DNA of 32,204 nt from an uncultured Treponema sp. Its GTDB lineage: Bacteria > Spirochaetota > Spirochaetia > Treponematales > Treponemataceae. The position numbers and the translations under genes are program-made. Under the pieces are notes generated by a model. That model searched no databases. It was given only the letters and a program-made list of their open reading frames with translations, and had not been told where the DNA came from. The first letter of the stretch is position 1. Each line of letters begins with the position of its first letter. This document shows, piece by piece, positions 1-8,558 of this stretch. Location: the NCBI GenBank assembly GCA_937885475.1, contig CAKZZR010000252.1, positions 1-32,204 of the forward strand, written 5' to 3'.

Positions 1-73
1 CTGGGGGGAGGTTTACTGATAGTAGTTTATTCATAAAAATGAAAAATAGCAAAAAATCTACAATTCTATTGGT

Positions 74-442
74 ATGGCTTTTTGGGATAACGTTGCTGTT
101 GAACTTGATTTTTTGGGAATGACGAACAAGGCATTGGCTGAACAGGCAGGGATTGCGGCATCAAACATCGGTAAGGGCATTCAAAACGGCTCCTCGCCGT
201 CTGCCGACACCGCCGTAAAAATCGCGCGGATTCTGGGCGTTTCCGTTGAATATCTTGTTTCCGGCGCAGATTCCGCGCAAAATCCCGAAAGCCAGCAGTT
301 TTCCGCCCTGCGCAATTACCACAAATACGCCAAAACCCTGCAAGACCTGGACGCGCTCCCCGACTACGAACGCGAGCCGATTATGGCGCTGATTTCCCAA
401 TTGCGGGAAAAACGCCAGAAACGCAAACAGCAAGACTCCTAG
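74..442 (+). CDS. XRE-family helix-turn-helix regulator (paralog 1)
   Basis: A 122-residue DNA-binding protein. Residues about 5-65 form an XRE/Cro-type helix-turn-helix: the recognition region is NKALAEQAGIAASNIGKGI, followed by SPSADTAVKIARILGVSVEYLVSG, which closely matches the proteins at 8668 and 12405. The rest (about 66-122) is a charged, probably helical tail ending in lysine/arginine-rich sequence. No Shine-Dalgarno sequence precedes the ATG. A -10-like TACAAT lies at 59-64, 9 nt before the start, so the mRNA may have little or no leader. The window begins just upstream, so the full promoter is not seen. The nearest lipoprotein gene is the broken one at 951-2086 on the opposite strand. 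A role as a local transcription regulator is inferred from the fold and context; the target is unknown. Confidence 0.85.
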   Translation: MAFWDNVAVELDFLGMTNKALAEQAGIAASNIGKGIQNGSSPSADTAVKIARILGVSVEYLVSGADSAQNPESQQFSALRNYHKYAKTLQDLDALPDYEREPIMALISQLREKRQKRKQQDS

Positions 443-617
443 TGCAAACTTTCCGCTGAACAGAGCCAAGTTTGTAGTGGAATTGACATTTGGCGCGGGG
501 AATGGCAATAAAATAGGGGAAATTTCCCCCTAATTTCCCTTAATTTAGAAAACTGCCTTAAACCCGACGTGATTGACTTGATTGCGAATGTGCCGAAAAT
601 CAGCCCGTCAAAACTCT
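443..617. other. Degenerate intergenic stretch with a 14-bp palindrome
   Basis: No convincing gene. A perfect palindrome GGGGAAATTTCCCC sits at 516-529. A short open frame on the plus strand (512-680) contains KPDVIDLIANVPKISPSKLF, which reads like a fragment of a real protein but has no start or recognisable family. It runs antisense into the NYN fragment, suggesting that two unrelated gene remnants were joined here. Confidence 0.4.
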
Positions 618-935
618 TCAACGAGAATGCAAACCCGCAAAACGTAGTTTCCAATTCCGATGAAAATTTCGTTCGGTAGAAGTAAAGTCCTCGGCAACAA
701 GAAACCGCAAGTCAATAGCCGCGTTCGCAGAAAAATACGCAAGCGTCATCGGCGAACAATACCTTGTGGGAAGCGACCAGTCCGCATATGCCCGCAAAAT
801 CACGATATTGTATTCCTGCCGGACGATATTATACACAGACTGAACGAACTTAGCAGTTATGTTTTCCGCATCAAAAAATACGGCGATATTCAACTTTGGT
901 TTGTTTTTCTTTTCTTCTTCTACAGGCTTTTCCAC
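618..935 (-). pseudogene. NYN-domain (LabA/PIN-like) protein, truncated and chimeric
   Basis: The first about 55 residues are the start of a NYN-domain protein: NIAVFFDAENITAKFVQSVY followed by the second strand ending RAYADWS. In the NYN family (PF01936), the FFDAEN aspartate and the acidic residue after RAY belong to the PIN-like nuclease fold. After RAYADWS the sequence no longer resembles the family and the frame ends at 105 residues, well short of the rest of the domain, so this is probably a 5' fragment joined to foreign sequence. The start is a GTG, chosen because an AAGGAG ribosome site lies just upstream, 3' of the previous gene's stop at 951. It is close enough to that gene to have been the second gene of one transcript. 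Confidence 0.6.
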
Positions 936-950
936 CAGACACTCCTTACA

Positions 951-2086
951 TTACAGCTCCAAATCCCCGTCGGTGCAGTGTACGGTTATGCCTGTGGGGA
1001 GAGAAAGATTTTTGCAGTTGCTATATGTGTAATATCCAACGACCGCTTGTTCTCTCTTTGACAAGTAATCTTCGGATTCTTTTAAACTTATATTATAGTA
1101 AACAGTCTCAGGAGTACCACTTTGAAGAAAATTGTATGTACGAGAAAGGCTCATATAAAATTTAATGTCATTTTTAAAACTTGCAATTGTACCCGCATAG
1201 TTGATTGTTTTTAATGAATAGCACTTATCAAATGCCTCCTGGCAAATATTGCTTATTGAGCCAGGTATATTGATGCTTTCTAGTGAAGAGTTTTTTTGGA
1301 AAGCGTAGCGAGAAATTTCTGTGTACCCATTAGGAATGCTTATCTTTTTTAATGAACCTAATGTTATTGAATATATAGTGTAGGAGGTAAAATAATATCC
1401 TAAGATTTTTATCTTTGAAAAAAGAGGGATTGTAAAAGGGTTTCCAGACCGCTTTCTATAGAATCATTTAAATAAAGATACTTGTCCTCGTATTCCTCGT
1501 AGGTTGAAAAGTAACGTTTGTCGCTACATTCAAATTGCTCTGCATACAAATTGACTCCTTGAAATTCTGCGGCATGTGGGTAAAGTGGGTATTCGACTTC
1601 TTTTGACAGGTTCTTGTCTGTGTATAATTTTTTTACATAGTGCGTGTTGTCGGCAACATCTGTAAATTCTGGGAGAATACCTTTATAATTATACTTCGAA
1701 ATATATGTGTTTATTAAATTCTCATCTTTGTCATATAAGTAAACAGGTAACTTTGACCAACTATATAATGACACATCTGATTCTTTTACATACACCGTAA
1801 TGCCGCTTTTGATTTTCGTAACTTTTGTTGTATAACTTGCATCTGAGTAACACGTATTCCAGCTTATGTAGCAGTCTATATTTTCTGCAGTGTAACTTAC
1901 ATCATAGAAATATGTTTCTGTTCCACGAATATTCTCAAACGTTCCCACATTTTCTACAATGGCAGTTATATTAGAGTAAGTGGGGAATTCAAGATAAGCA
2001 GAATTGTAATAGTCATCATCGTCATTATCACACCCGCAAACCAAAAGTGCCGCCGCACATACAATTCCAATTAACAATTTTTTCAT
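951..2086 (-). pseudogene. Lipoprotein with C-terminal BspA-like leucine-rich repeat, frameshifted
   Basis: The N-terminus is a lipoprotein signal (MKKLLIGIVCAAALLVCGC) followed by an acidic stretch DNDDDD, so the product would be an exported, lipid-anchored surface protein. The first frame stays open for about 225 residues and stops near 1409. The adjacent frame then continues without a stop to 951 and encodes a clear BspA-like LRR_5 segment: LKKISIPNGYTEISRYAF, then SLESINIPGSISNICQEAF and SLKTINYAG. The two frames would join if a six-A run at 1418-1423 had one more base. I therefore read this as one gene broken by a single-base homopolymer deletion. The start was set at the MKK methionine; a longer start (2098) adds only MDFT. 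AT-rich and accessory in character. A sequencing error in the run is an alternative. Confidence 0.75.
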
Positions 2087-2117
2087 GGTAAAATCCATAT
2101 TCTAATTTTTTAATGAA

Positions 2118-2154
2118 GAGCAGATAGGAAGCATATTCTGTCAACTATCTGCTC
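2118..2154 (-). terminator. Hairpin after the small Pro/Gly-rich gene
   Basis: A perfect 10-bp stem, GAGCAGATAG (2118-2127) with CTATCTGCTC (2145-2154), stands between the small gene at 2172-2306 and the lipoprotein gene on the same strand. The T-tract after it on the minus strand is poor, so it is a weak terminator or an mRNA-processing hairpin. Confidence 0.45.
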
Positions 2155-2171
2155 ATTTTGTTTGTTACAGC

Positions 2172-2306
2172 CTACTTTTTGCCAGAATTTGACGCGCCAT
2201 TACCTCTGTTTCCGCCGGACGGATTTCCAGTACGGCTTGGCCAGTTAGGATTTGCCGGCGGCGCATGTGGCGGAACGGCAACAGGCTTGTTACTTGAATT
2301 TGCCAT
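2172..2306 (-). CDS. Small Pro/Gly/Asn-rich protein, 44 residues
   Basis: A short reading frame starting MANSSNKPVAVPPHAPPANP and ending NGASNSGKK. It is rich in Pro, Asn, Gly and Ser, has no signal peptide or membrane segment, and is probably disordered. An excellent AGGAGG ribosome site lies 5 nt before the ATG, which is the main reason to believe it. The preceding leader (about 2307-2480) holds three stacked hairpins and a 6-codon mini-ORF with its own AGGAGG. It lies 85 bp upstream of the broken lipoprotein gene on the same strand. I do not know its function. Its composition and strong translation signal suggest a small abundant protein; a role with the neighbouring lipoprotein or in RNA/protein binding would be a guess. 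Confidence 0.7.
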   Translation of the reverse strand: MANSSNKPVAVPPHAPPANPNWPSRTGNPSGGNRGNGASNSGKK

Positions 2307-2335
2307 AAAAACCTCCTAAGAATTACACAAAATTT

Positions 2336-2410
2336 TTAACCGAAGCCGCGTCAGCAGGCTTCGGTTAAAGGGGTTTTTCAACCCCCTTTGCACAGTGTAC
2401 ACTGTGCAAA
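2336..2410. repeat. Three consecutive hairpins (stem-loop stack)
   Basis: From left to right: a perfect 12-bp stem TTAACCGAAGCC / GGCTTCGGTTAA (2336-2347 with 2357-2368); a G-run/C-run hairpin AAAGGGG..CCCCCTTT (2367-2389, one bulge); and a perfect 24-bp palindrome centred between 2398 and 2399 (2387-2410, half-site TTTGCACAGTGT). On the plus strand the last is followed by TTTTT and looks like an intrinsic terminator, but no plus-strand gene ends here. On the minus strand the stack is in the leader of the 44-residue gene. It may act as an attenuator, a transcription insulator between the divergent genes, or an RNA-stabilising structure. Confidence 0.7.
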
Positions 2411-2435
2411 TTTTTAAAATTTTTGCAGGATATAT

Positions 2436-2456
2436 TCAAACAAAAGGCATATCCAT
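2436..2456 (-). other. Six-codon leader mini-ORF (MDMPFV)
   Basis: ATG at 2456 followed by GAT ATG CCT TTT GTT TGA, preceded 7 nt upstream by a perfect AGGAGG (complement at 2464-2469). So strong a ribosome site in front of six codons, upstream of the hairpin stack and the 44-residue gene, suggests either a translated leader peptide or the remains of a truncated gene start. Confidence 0.45.
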
Positions 2457-2523
2457 AAAATTTCCTCCTAAAACTAGTAGTACATTTTGTACGACATTTT
2501 GATAAAATTCGCGTGGATTTTAT

Positions 2524-2552
2524 TTGCAGATTTATTTTCTATAGAGTATCCT
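2524..2552 (+). promoter_or_regulatory. Sigma-70-type promoter of the debranching enzyme gene
   Basis: TTGCAG (2524-2529), a 17-bp spacer, and TATCCT (2547-2552). Transcription would start at about 2559-2561, at or beside the ATG at 2561. There is no Shine-Dalgarno sequence, so the transcript may be leaderless. Confidence 0.5.
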
Positions 2553-2560
2553 AGAATTAT

Positions 2561-5500
2561 ATGCATATAAAAATCACGAATGGCGCTAACAGACGCGCCG
2601 CCTACACAGACAGAAAAGACGGTTATTTTGAATATTTTTTTGGTTCGGATGCAAAAGAAAACGGCTATCACCGGGGGAACGTACAGTATTTCCGGGGATT
2701 TTCGTGCCAGGGACACAGCCTGCTTGAAGCACAGAGCGTGCGCGTGTACCCGCAGGGCTTCCGCGCTGTTTTTGAAAAATCCAGTCTTGACGTCTCGCTT
2801 TTGGTGGACGAGCAGGCGTTTTACATTGCCTCTGACCGCAACGCAGGATTAATTGGCGCGGTTCCGGTAAAAACGATAGAGCAGCGCATTCAGAACAGCG
2901 AGTCCGGCTTGGAGGACGCACAAGTTGAATACGAGACGGTTGAGGTGCGCGCCGTGCCGAACTGGCATTCGCAAAAAAAAGACGACGTAACCGTTCTTTC
3001 TTCCGACACGGGAATTGCAATTGCCGCCGACTTTGATTTTTATCATGCAGTCAACGATGACGACCTTGAGCTTATCGTTGCCGACGGAAAATCCCTTGGC
3101 ATTTCTGACAAAGCGTTTGAAAACACAGGCTGGTACGTCGTTTTTGAAGCCGACGAAGCCACCGCCATAGAAAAGGCGTTCCGTCTTGTAAAAGAAAAAG
3201 GCATAGAGCGCCACAAAGCCGTTATAAACGATTTTATTGCCAACGCCAGCTTTGACTGCGGCGACAAAAAATTCAACGAAGCGGTTGTTTGGGCGCGGTT
3301 CAGCGCATGGATGCTTGCCACAAAGGATCAAGGCAGCGAGCACCGCGGCATTTGGGCGGGACTTCCGTGGTTCCGCGACAACTGGGGACGCGACACTTTT
3401 ATTTCGCTGTGCGGAACGCTGCTTGCAAGCGGCTGCTTTGACGAGGCAAAGGACGTGCTTTTGGGCTTTGCCGGATTTCAGGACATTTATCAAGGGAGCG
3501 TTTCTTACGGACGCATTCCGAACCGCTACCGCAACGCAAACGACGTTATCTATAACACCGCCGACGGAACCCTATGGTTTATCCGCGCTTTATGGGAATA
3601 CGTGCAGTATTCCGGCGACACAGCCATTCTGGAACAGCTTCGCAAGACGGTAGAAACCGCGCTTGACGCAGACTGCATGAGGTGCGACGACCACGGCTTC
3701 TTAATGCACGGAGATGCCGACACATGGATGGACGCACGCATTGCCGGAAAAGAACCGCTTTCGCCACGCGGCAACCGTGCAAACGACGTGCAGGCGCTTT
3801 GGTTTACAGCGCTCAAAATAGGCGAAAAGATTGAGAATCATTTTGGAAACCACGAGAAGGCACAAAAATACGCCGCGCTCGCCAAAAACGTAAAAAAGTC
3901 CTTTATAGAATTTTTCTGGAACGCGGACTGTAACGCGCTGGCAGACCGCCTGCCGGAAGGCGGCTACGGCGAATGGGCAAAGGACATGCGCGTGCGCCCG
4001 AATCAGCTTTTTACGATTATGGTTCCTTCCATTTTGGACAAGGAAGAAGAGCTTAGCGCCCCGGAAGTTAAGGCAAGCGCCCTGCGCGCCGGCAAAACCG
4101 ACGCACACGACGGACGCAACCTGTTCATCGGAACACAAATCGCTTCCCATGTGCTGCAGAACGTTCGCCGCGAGCTGGTAAGCCCGTTCGGACTGTTCAG
4201 TCTTAGCCCAGAAGACCCACTGTTCCACCCTGAGCATGAAAATCCCGAATGGTACCACAAGGACGCGGCATATCACAACGGAACAATATGGGAATGGAAC
4301 ACCGGCGCGTACATAACCAGCGAAGCGCAGAATTCTCAGGGTGTTCTGCCGGATTTTGCCTCGGCAATCCTGCGGAACGAAGCAAAGATGATTCTTGACG
4401 CAGGCTGCGTTGGCTCATTAAGCGAAAACATTCACGCGCGGACGGACGAATACGGGAACCCCAAGTTGTCCGGCACATTCAGTCAGGCATGGAGCGTTGC
4501 AGAATTCGTGCGGAACCTGTTTCAGGACGTAGCCGGCTTCCGCCCAGCGCTTCTTAAAAAGGAAGTGCATTTTGCACCCTGCCTGCCCGCCAGCCTGAAC
4601 GAGCTTAGCGTCTCCGTTCCGTTTGGTAACGGCTGGCACATGGACATTCAGATTAAGCGGCTCGGCAAGGTCTACAAGAGCAAGCTGGAATGGGTCTGCC
4701 CCAAGAACTCCGAGCCAGACTACACGCTGAGCGTGTGCGGAACGAGCCTTTCTCCCAATGCAAAAATTGAGGTAGACACGCCTGCCGTTTCAGAAAATCA
4801 CAAGGCGCTGATTGCAGAAAAATTCGGCGTTCCTGCAAAATGGCTCACTAAGGGCTTTGCCCCGCACAAGCTTGACAACGAATTCTGTGGCGCGGAGCAT
4901 ATTGAAAATTACTTGCAGAACCTTATCCGTTCCGGCAGAATGCAAAGCCGCACCAGCGGCGGAGAAAACACCGCCGCCCTTGAATGGTACTTTGATTCCG
5001 CCGACTTCAAGCGGAACTACCTTACGAACATCGAGCTGGGCGCCATTTATTCAAAGCATAAGACGGTATTCCGGCTGTGGGCGCCAACCGCCAAAGCGGT
5101 CAGCCTGCACCTGTACAAGGACGGTGAAAATTCCGCCGCATACAAGACGCTCGCACTGCGACTGCGCGCAAACGGCGTTTGGGAAGCAGAGGAAAAAGGC
5201 GACCTGCACGGAGTCTATTATCTGTACACCGTACTTGTTCACGGAGTGGAACAAAGCTCCGCAGACCCATACGCAAAGGCATGCGGCGTAAACGGCAACC
5301 GCTCCATGGTAGTTGATTTGGAGCGCACGAACCCGTCCGGCTGGCAAAAATGCGCCGCACCGGTAATAAAAACGCCCTCCGACGTTATTGCCTACGAAGC
5401 CCACGTTGCCGACATAACCTCGTCGCCGTCATGGAACGGACCAGAAAACCTTCGCAGGACGTTTTTGGGCGCGGCAACCGAAGGAACCTCCCTGCACGGC

Positions 5501-7030
5501 AACCCCACCGGCTTTGACTACATCAAAAGCCTTGGCGTAACCCATGTTCAGCTGCTCCCCATTTTTGACTTCCGCTCCGTGAACGAAGCAAATGTAACCA
5601 AAGAGGAAGTAAAGAACCGAATAACGTTCGGCGCGTTCAACTGGGGTTACGACCCGCAGAACTACGCCTGCCTTGAAGGCTCCTATTCCACAAATCCGTT
5701 TGACGGTGCCGTGCGCATAAAGGAATTCAAGACGATGGTTCAGTCATACGCAAGGGCAGGAATCGGAATCATCATGGACGTTGTGTACAATCATGTGAAC
5801 GACGGACTGCATCAAGCTCTAGGAACAAGCGTTCCGGGTTACTTTTTCCGCGTGGAAGGCTATTCCGGCGCAGGAGAGGACACCGCCAGCGAGCGCGAGA
5901 TGTTCCGCAAATACATGATAGACACGCTCAGCTTCTGGCTTAGGGAATACAAGCTGTGCGGCTTCCGCTTTGACCTTATGGGCTTGCATGACACCGAAAC
6001 GATGAACGCAATCCGTACGGCGCTGCGTAAAATCAAGCACGACGTTCTTATCTACGGCGAAGGCTGGGACATGTACCGCGCCGGAAAAATGCTTGGCGCA
6101 AGTCAGGTGAACGCCGCAAAAATGCCGGAAATAGGCTTTTTTAACGATGCAGTGCGCTGCGCAATCAAGGGACCTGTCTTTGATGACAAAATGCCGGGCT
6201 ACGTTCACAACGGAAGCCGCCGCGAAGCCGTAAAATTCGGTATTGTGGGCGCTACAAAACATAGTCAGGTTCACAATGACAAGGTAGAAGGAACGGCAAA
6301 TCCCAATCCGTGGAGCCTTAAGACGTGGGTCAGCGTAAACTATACCGAAATCCACGATAACATGACCTGCTACGACAAACTGTTCATGGTGGAACAGAAC
6401 CAGCCGGAAGAATGGCGCGACCAGCTGCAAAAAATGGCAATCTCGCTCGTTCTTCTAAGCCAAGGTTACCCTATTCTTCATGCCGGAATGGAATTCTGCC
6501 GCACAAAAGAAATTCCTGCGGAAATCATCGCAAAAAATCCGGTCATCTACGACGTTGCAACCTCTGACAACGGCGAGCGCCGCTTTTGCCGCAACACCTA
6601 CAACGTATGCGACCAAATAAACGCGCTTGACTGGCAGCGTTCCATTTTAAAACAGGACGTTGTTGAATACGTAAGGAATCTTATTGCCGTGCGAAAGGCG
6701 CATCCGGCGTTCCGGCTTGCAACGGCGGCACAGACAAACGACGCACTGCGGTTTATAGACAATAAAAAGGCGAACCTTGCAGAATCCGTCATAGCATGGG
6801 AGCTTAACGGCGCACGATGCAAGGACACATGGAAAAAAATTCTCGTGGTCGCAAACCCCGAATGTGCGGAAATAACTTGCGAGCTTCCCGGCAAGGACGA
6901 CTGGGCGCTTGTTACTGACGGTCGCCGCTTTTGCGACCTAAGCCAGAAGCCAACCAGCGACCAAAAGCTTGGCGGCGGCTCCACCGTGCACATCCAGCCC
7001 AAATGTGTCGCCATCTACGCCACAATGTAA
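2561..7030 (+). CDS. Fused glycogen debranching enzyme (GH133) and type I pullulanase-like enzyme (GH13)
   Basis: A 1489-residue cytoplasmic enzyme (no signal peptide) for breaking alpha-1,6 branches of glycogen, starch or their dextrins. The N-terminal half is a bacterial glycogen-debranching (amylo-alpha-1,6-glucosidase) domain, with GLPWFRDNWGRDTFISL at about 267 and YHNGTIWEWNTGAYI at about 570. The C-terminal half has a CBM48-like segment (VFRLWAPTAKAVSLHLY, about 835), then a GH13 barrel with the pullulanase signatures: YEAHVADIT (about 944), FNWGYDPQNY, DVVYNH (about 1072), GFRFDLMGLHD with the nucleophile Asp (about 1134), YGEGW with the acid/base Glu (about 1165) and EIHDN (about 1264). 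All GH13 catalytic positions are present. The eukaryotic debranching enzyme also unites GH13 and GH133, but in the opposite order and with a transferase-type GH13. The frame is unbroken. A terminator follows at 7079-7140, so the gene is probably monocistronic. Confidence 0.92.
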   Translation: MHIKITNGANRRAAYTDRKDGYFEYFFGSDAKENGYHRGNVQYFRGFSCQGHSLLEAQSVRVYPQGFRAVFEKSSLDVSLLVDEQAFYIASDRNAGLIGAVPVKTIEQRIQNSESGLEDAQVEYETVEVRAVPNWHSQKKDDVTVLSSDTGIAIAADFDFYHAVNDDDLELIVADGKSLGISDKAFENTGWYVVFEADEATAIEKAFRLVKEKGIERHKAVINDFIANASFDCGDKKFNEAVVWARFSAWMLATKDQGSEHRGIWAGLPWFRDNWGRDTFISLCGTLLASGCFDEAKDVLLGFAGFQDIYQGSVSYGRIPNRYRNANDVIYNTADGTLWFIRALWEYVQYSGDTAILEQLRKTVETALDADCMRCDDHGFLMHGDADTWMDARIAGKEPLSPRGNRANDVQALWFTALKIGEKIENHFGNHEKAQKYAALAKNVKKSFIEFFWNADCNALADRLPEGGYGEWAKDMRVRPNQLFTIMVPSILDKEEELSAPEVKASALRAGKTDAHDGRNLFIGTQIASHVLQNVRRELVSPFGLFSLSPEDPLFHPEHENPEWYHKDAAYHNGTIWEWNTGAYITSEAQNSQGVLPDFASAILRNEAKMILDAGCVGSLSENIHARTDEYGNPKLSGTFSQAWSVAEFVRNLFQDVAGFRPALLKKEVHFAPCLPASLNELSVSVPFGNGWHMDIQIKRLGKVYKSKLEWVCPKNSEPDYTLSVCGTSLSPNAKIEVDTPAVSENHKALIAEKFGVPAKWLTKGFAPHKLDNEFCGAEHIENYLQNLIRSGRMQSRTSGGENTAALEWYFDSADFKRNYLTNIELGAIYSKHKTVFRLWAPTAKAVSLHLYKDGENSAAYKTLALRLRANGVWEAEEKGDLHGVYYLYTVLVHGVEQSSADPYAKACGVNGNRSMVVDLERTNPSGWQKCAAPVIKTPSDVIAYEAHVADITSSPSWNGPENLRRTFLGAATEGTSLHGNPTGFDYIKSLGVTHVQLLPIFDFRSVNEANVTKEEVKNRITFGAFNWGYDPQNYACLEGSYSTNPFDGAVRIKEFKTMVQSYARAGIGIIMDVVYNHVNDGLHQALGTSVPGYFFRVEGYSGAGEDTASEREMFRKYMIDTLSFWLREYKLCGFRFDLMGLHDTETMNAIRTALRKIKHDVLIYGEGWDMYRAGKMLGASQVNAAKMPEIGFFNDAVRCAIKGPVFDDKMPGYVHNGSRREAVKFGIVGATKHSQVHNDKVEGTANPNPWSLKTWVSVNYTEIHDNMTCYDKLFMVEQNQPEEWRDQLQKMAISLVLLSQGYPILHAGMEFCRTKEIPAEIIAKNPVIYDVATSDNGERRFCRNTYNVCDQINALDWQRSILKQDVVEYVRNLIAVRKAHPAFRLATAAQTNDALRFIDNKKANLAESVIAWELNGARCKDTWKKILVVANPECAEITCELPGKDDWALVTDGRRFCDLSQKPTSDQKLGGGSTVHIQPKCVAIYATM

Positions 7031-7078
7031 CCGCCCCGCAAGGGCTGCACGCAAAAGAACAGCAAACCGCGCTATAAA

Positions 7079-7140
7079 AAGCCCCGCCCCCGTACGCTTG
7101 CAAATGCAAAAAAGCAAGCAGAATGGGAGCGGGGTGTTTT
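7079..7140 (+). terminator. Intrinsic terminator after the debranching enzyme gene
   Basis: A long hairpin pairs GCCCCGC near 7080 with GCGGGG near 7128, with an inner CGCTTGC / GCAAGC stem, and is followed by GTTTTTAT. It sits about 50 nt after the stop at 7030 and just before the convergent lipoprotein gene. Confidence 0.75.
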
Positions 7141-7173
7141 TATGGAGTAGGAAACCTTGCGCAAATGACAAGG

Positions 7174-8520
7174 TTAATTCGGAAGCTTGTATAAGTATTT
7201 TCCGTACCAGTCTCCGTTATATTTCATTTTACTAGCATTTTCAGAAGAATTGGTAACGGATACACTTGTTAAATCATCTGCACTCTTAGCCTCTGATAAA
7301 GTGTCTTTTGATGAAATATACCAGTTGGAAGTATCTTCAAAATATATATTACTCCAATCTTCTTTGTTCTTATTTATACAAACTTTATATATTGTTTTGC
7401 CAAGCGTCAAATTCTCAGCACTCGTGAATAACCTAGAGAAAAATGAATTTCCAGCTAAAGCTACCGTTGCTCTGTAAGCGCCTTTAATCCACTCTTCGTC
7501 TTTTGAATTACCAATACGTAAAATAATGCTTAATATAGAACATCCATCGAATTTATAAGTATAATCAGTAGTCATATAAGAGCGCCAACCGTCTTCCATG
7601 TTTCTTCCAAAAACAACAGAGTTTATGCTCTTGCAGTTTGAAAAATCAATCCTCTCAGAACTGCTCATATATGCACCGCTTGCATTATATGCAAGATTTA
7701 GATTGATTTTTTTGCTTGAGTCAGAAAGATATGTGCCAAAAAGCTTTTCATATTCAGTAAAAAAATTTCCACCGCATAAAAACAAGGTGTCATCATTCTC
7801 AAGAGAACTTAAAACTTTTTCAGCATCTGCCAAGTCTTTTTTATAAGCATCGGAACCTCTGCCCATCACAGATTTATTTATCACCTTTACATTTGTTCCT
7901 TGTTCCCAAACAGCATAAAGCACATCGCCGGGCTGCACAAGATAATCCTCTTTATTCATAAAAGCGTAATTTGCACCGCCTTGATAATAATTTCCGCTTC
8001 CATCTGCCTTTTTATTCCAGCATATAAAGGTGTAACCGTCTCGCGCAAGTCCTAAAGACTCTGTATCAGGTAATGTAAAATCCAAATTGTTAAATTTTAC
8101 GCTTCTAACAGTCTCTGACCCGTTTATTTTTCCTTCATTTGCATTAACGGTAACTTGAACTTCCCACTTTGCATAAAGTGGAATTTGCTTACCATCATAA
8201 GATTCCCCATAATATAAATCCGTCGTTTTCTTACCTTTTGCATTTACATAAGGCTTATCGTTATAGGCACTTTTTGCAAACCATCCCAAAAAAGTAAGGT
8301 TCTCATTTCCAGACAACTCAGGCAGAAAATCATCAGATATCGTATCTCCATCCTTTATTGTTACCGTTCTATATTCAGGTTTTTCCTCTGTGGAATACGG
8401 AGTAGAGTATTCAATGTAAATACTTTCCCTATTATCTGAACCGTCATCGGTTGAACAAGAAATGCTTACAGCGGCAAATGAAATGATTGCAGCAGTAATA
8501 AGTAAAAATTTTTTCATCAT
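7174..8520 (-). CDS. Lipoprotein with Listeria/Bacteroides (InlB B-type) repeats
   Basis: A 448-residue exported protein. It begins with a lipoprotein signal ending AVSISC (acylated Cys about 22). Two repeats of the Listeria/Bacteroides family (PF09479-like) follow: the first ends NLTFLGWFAKSAYNDKPY..IPLYAKW (about 75-118), the second DGYTFICWNKKADGSG..DVLYAVW (about 160-208). The remaining 240 residues resemble the degenerate LRR-type tails of spirochaete surface proteins (for example SINSVVFGRNM), with no catalytic motif. An AAAGGAG site lies 7-10 nt upstream of the paired ATG codons; both starts give the same signal peptide. The gene is divergent from the XRE regulator at 8668, 147 bp away, with two inverted-repeat sites between. 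Likely role: surface adhesion or binding; the ligand is unknown. Confidence 0.8.
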   Translation of the reverse strand: MMKKFLLITAAIISFAAVSISCSTDDGSDNRESIYIEYSTPYSTEEKPEYRTVTIKDGDTISDDFLPELSGNENLTFLGWFAKSAYNDKPYVNAKGKKTTDLYYGESYDGKQIPLYAKWEVQVTVNANEGKINGSETVRSVKFNNLDFTLPDTESLGLARDGYTFICWNKKADGSGNYYQGGANYAFMNKEDYLVQPGDVLYAVWEQGTNVKVINKSVMGRGSDAYKKDLADAEKVLSSLENDDTLFLCGGNFFTEYEKLFGTYLSDSSKKINLNLAYNASGAYMSSSERIDFSNCKSINSVVFGRNMEDGWRSYMTTDYTYKFDGCSILSIILRIGNSKDEEWIKGAYRATVALAGNSFFSRLFTSAENLTLGKTIYKVCINKNKEDWSNIYFEDTSNWYISSKDTLSEAKSADDLTSVSVTNSSENASKMKYNGDWYGKYLYKLPN

Positions 8521-8558
8521 AAATGCTCCTTTGCAAAAATCTATGTGTGATTTTACAA

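Noticed and set aside
2586..7109. Many minus-strand frames of 60-214 residues opposite the debranching enzyme
   Set aside because: All are shadows of one long conserved gene; none has a ribosome site or recognisable domain.
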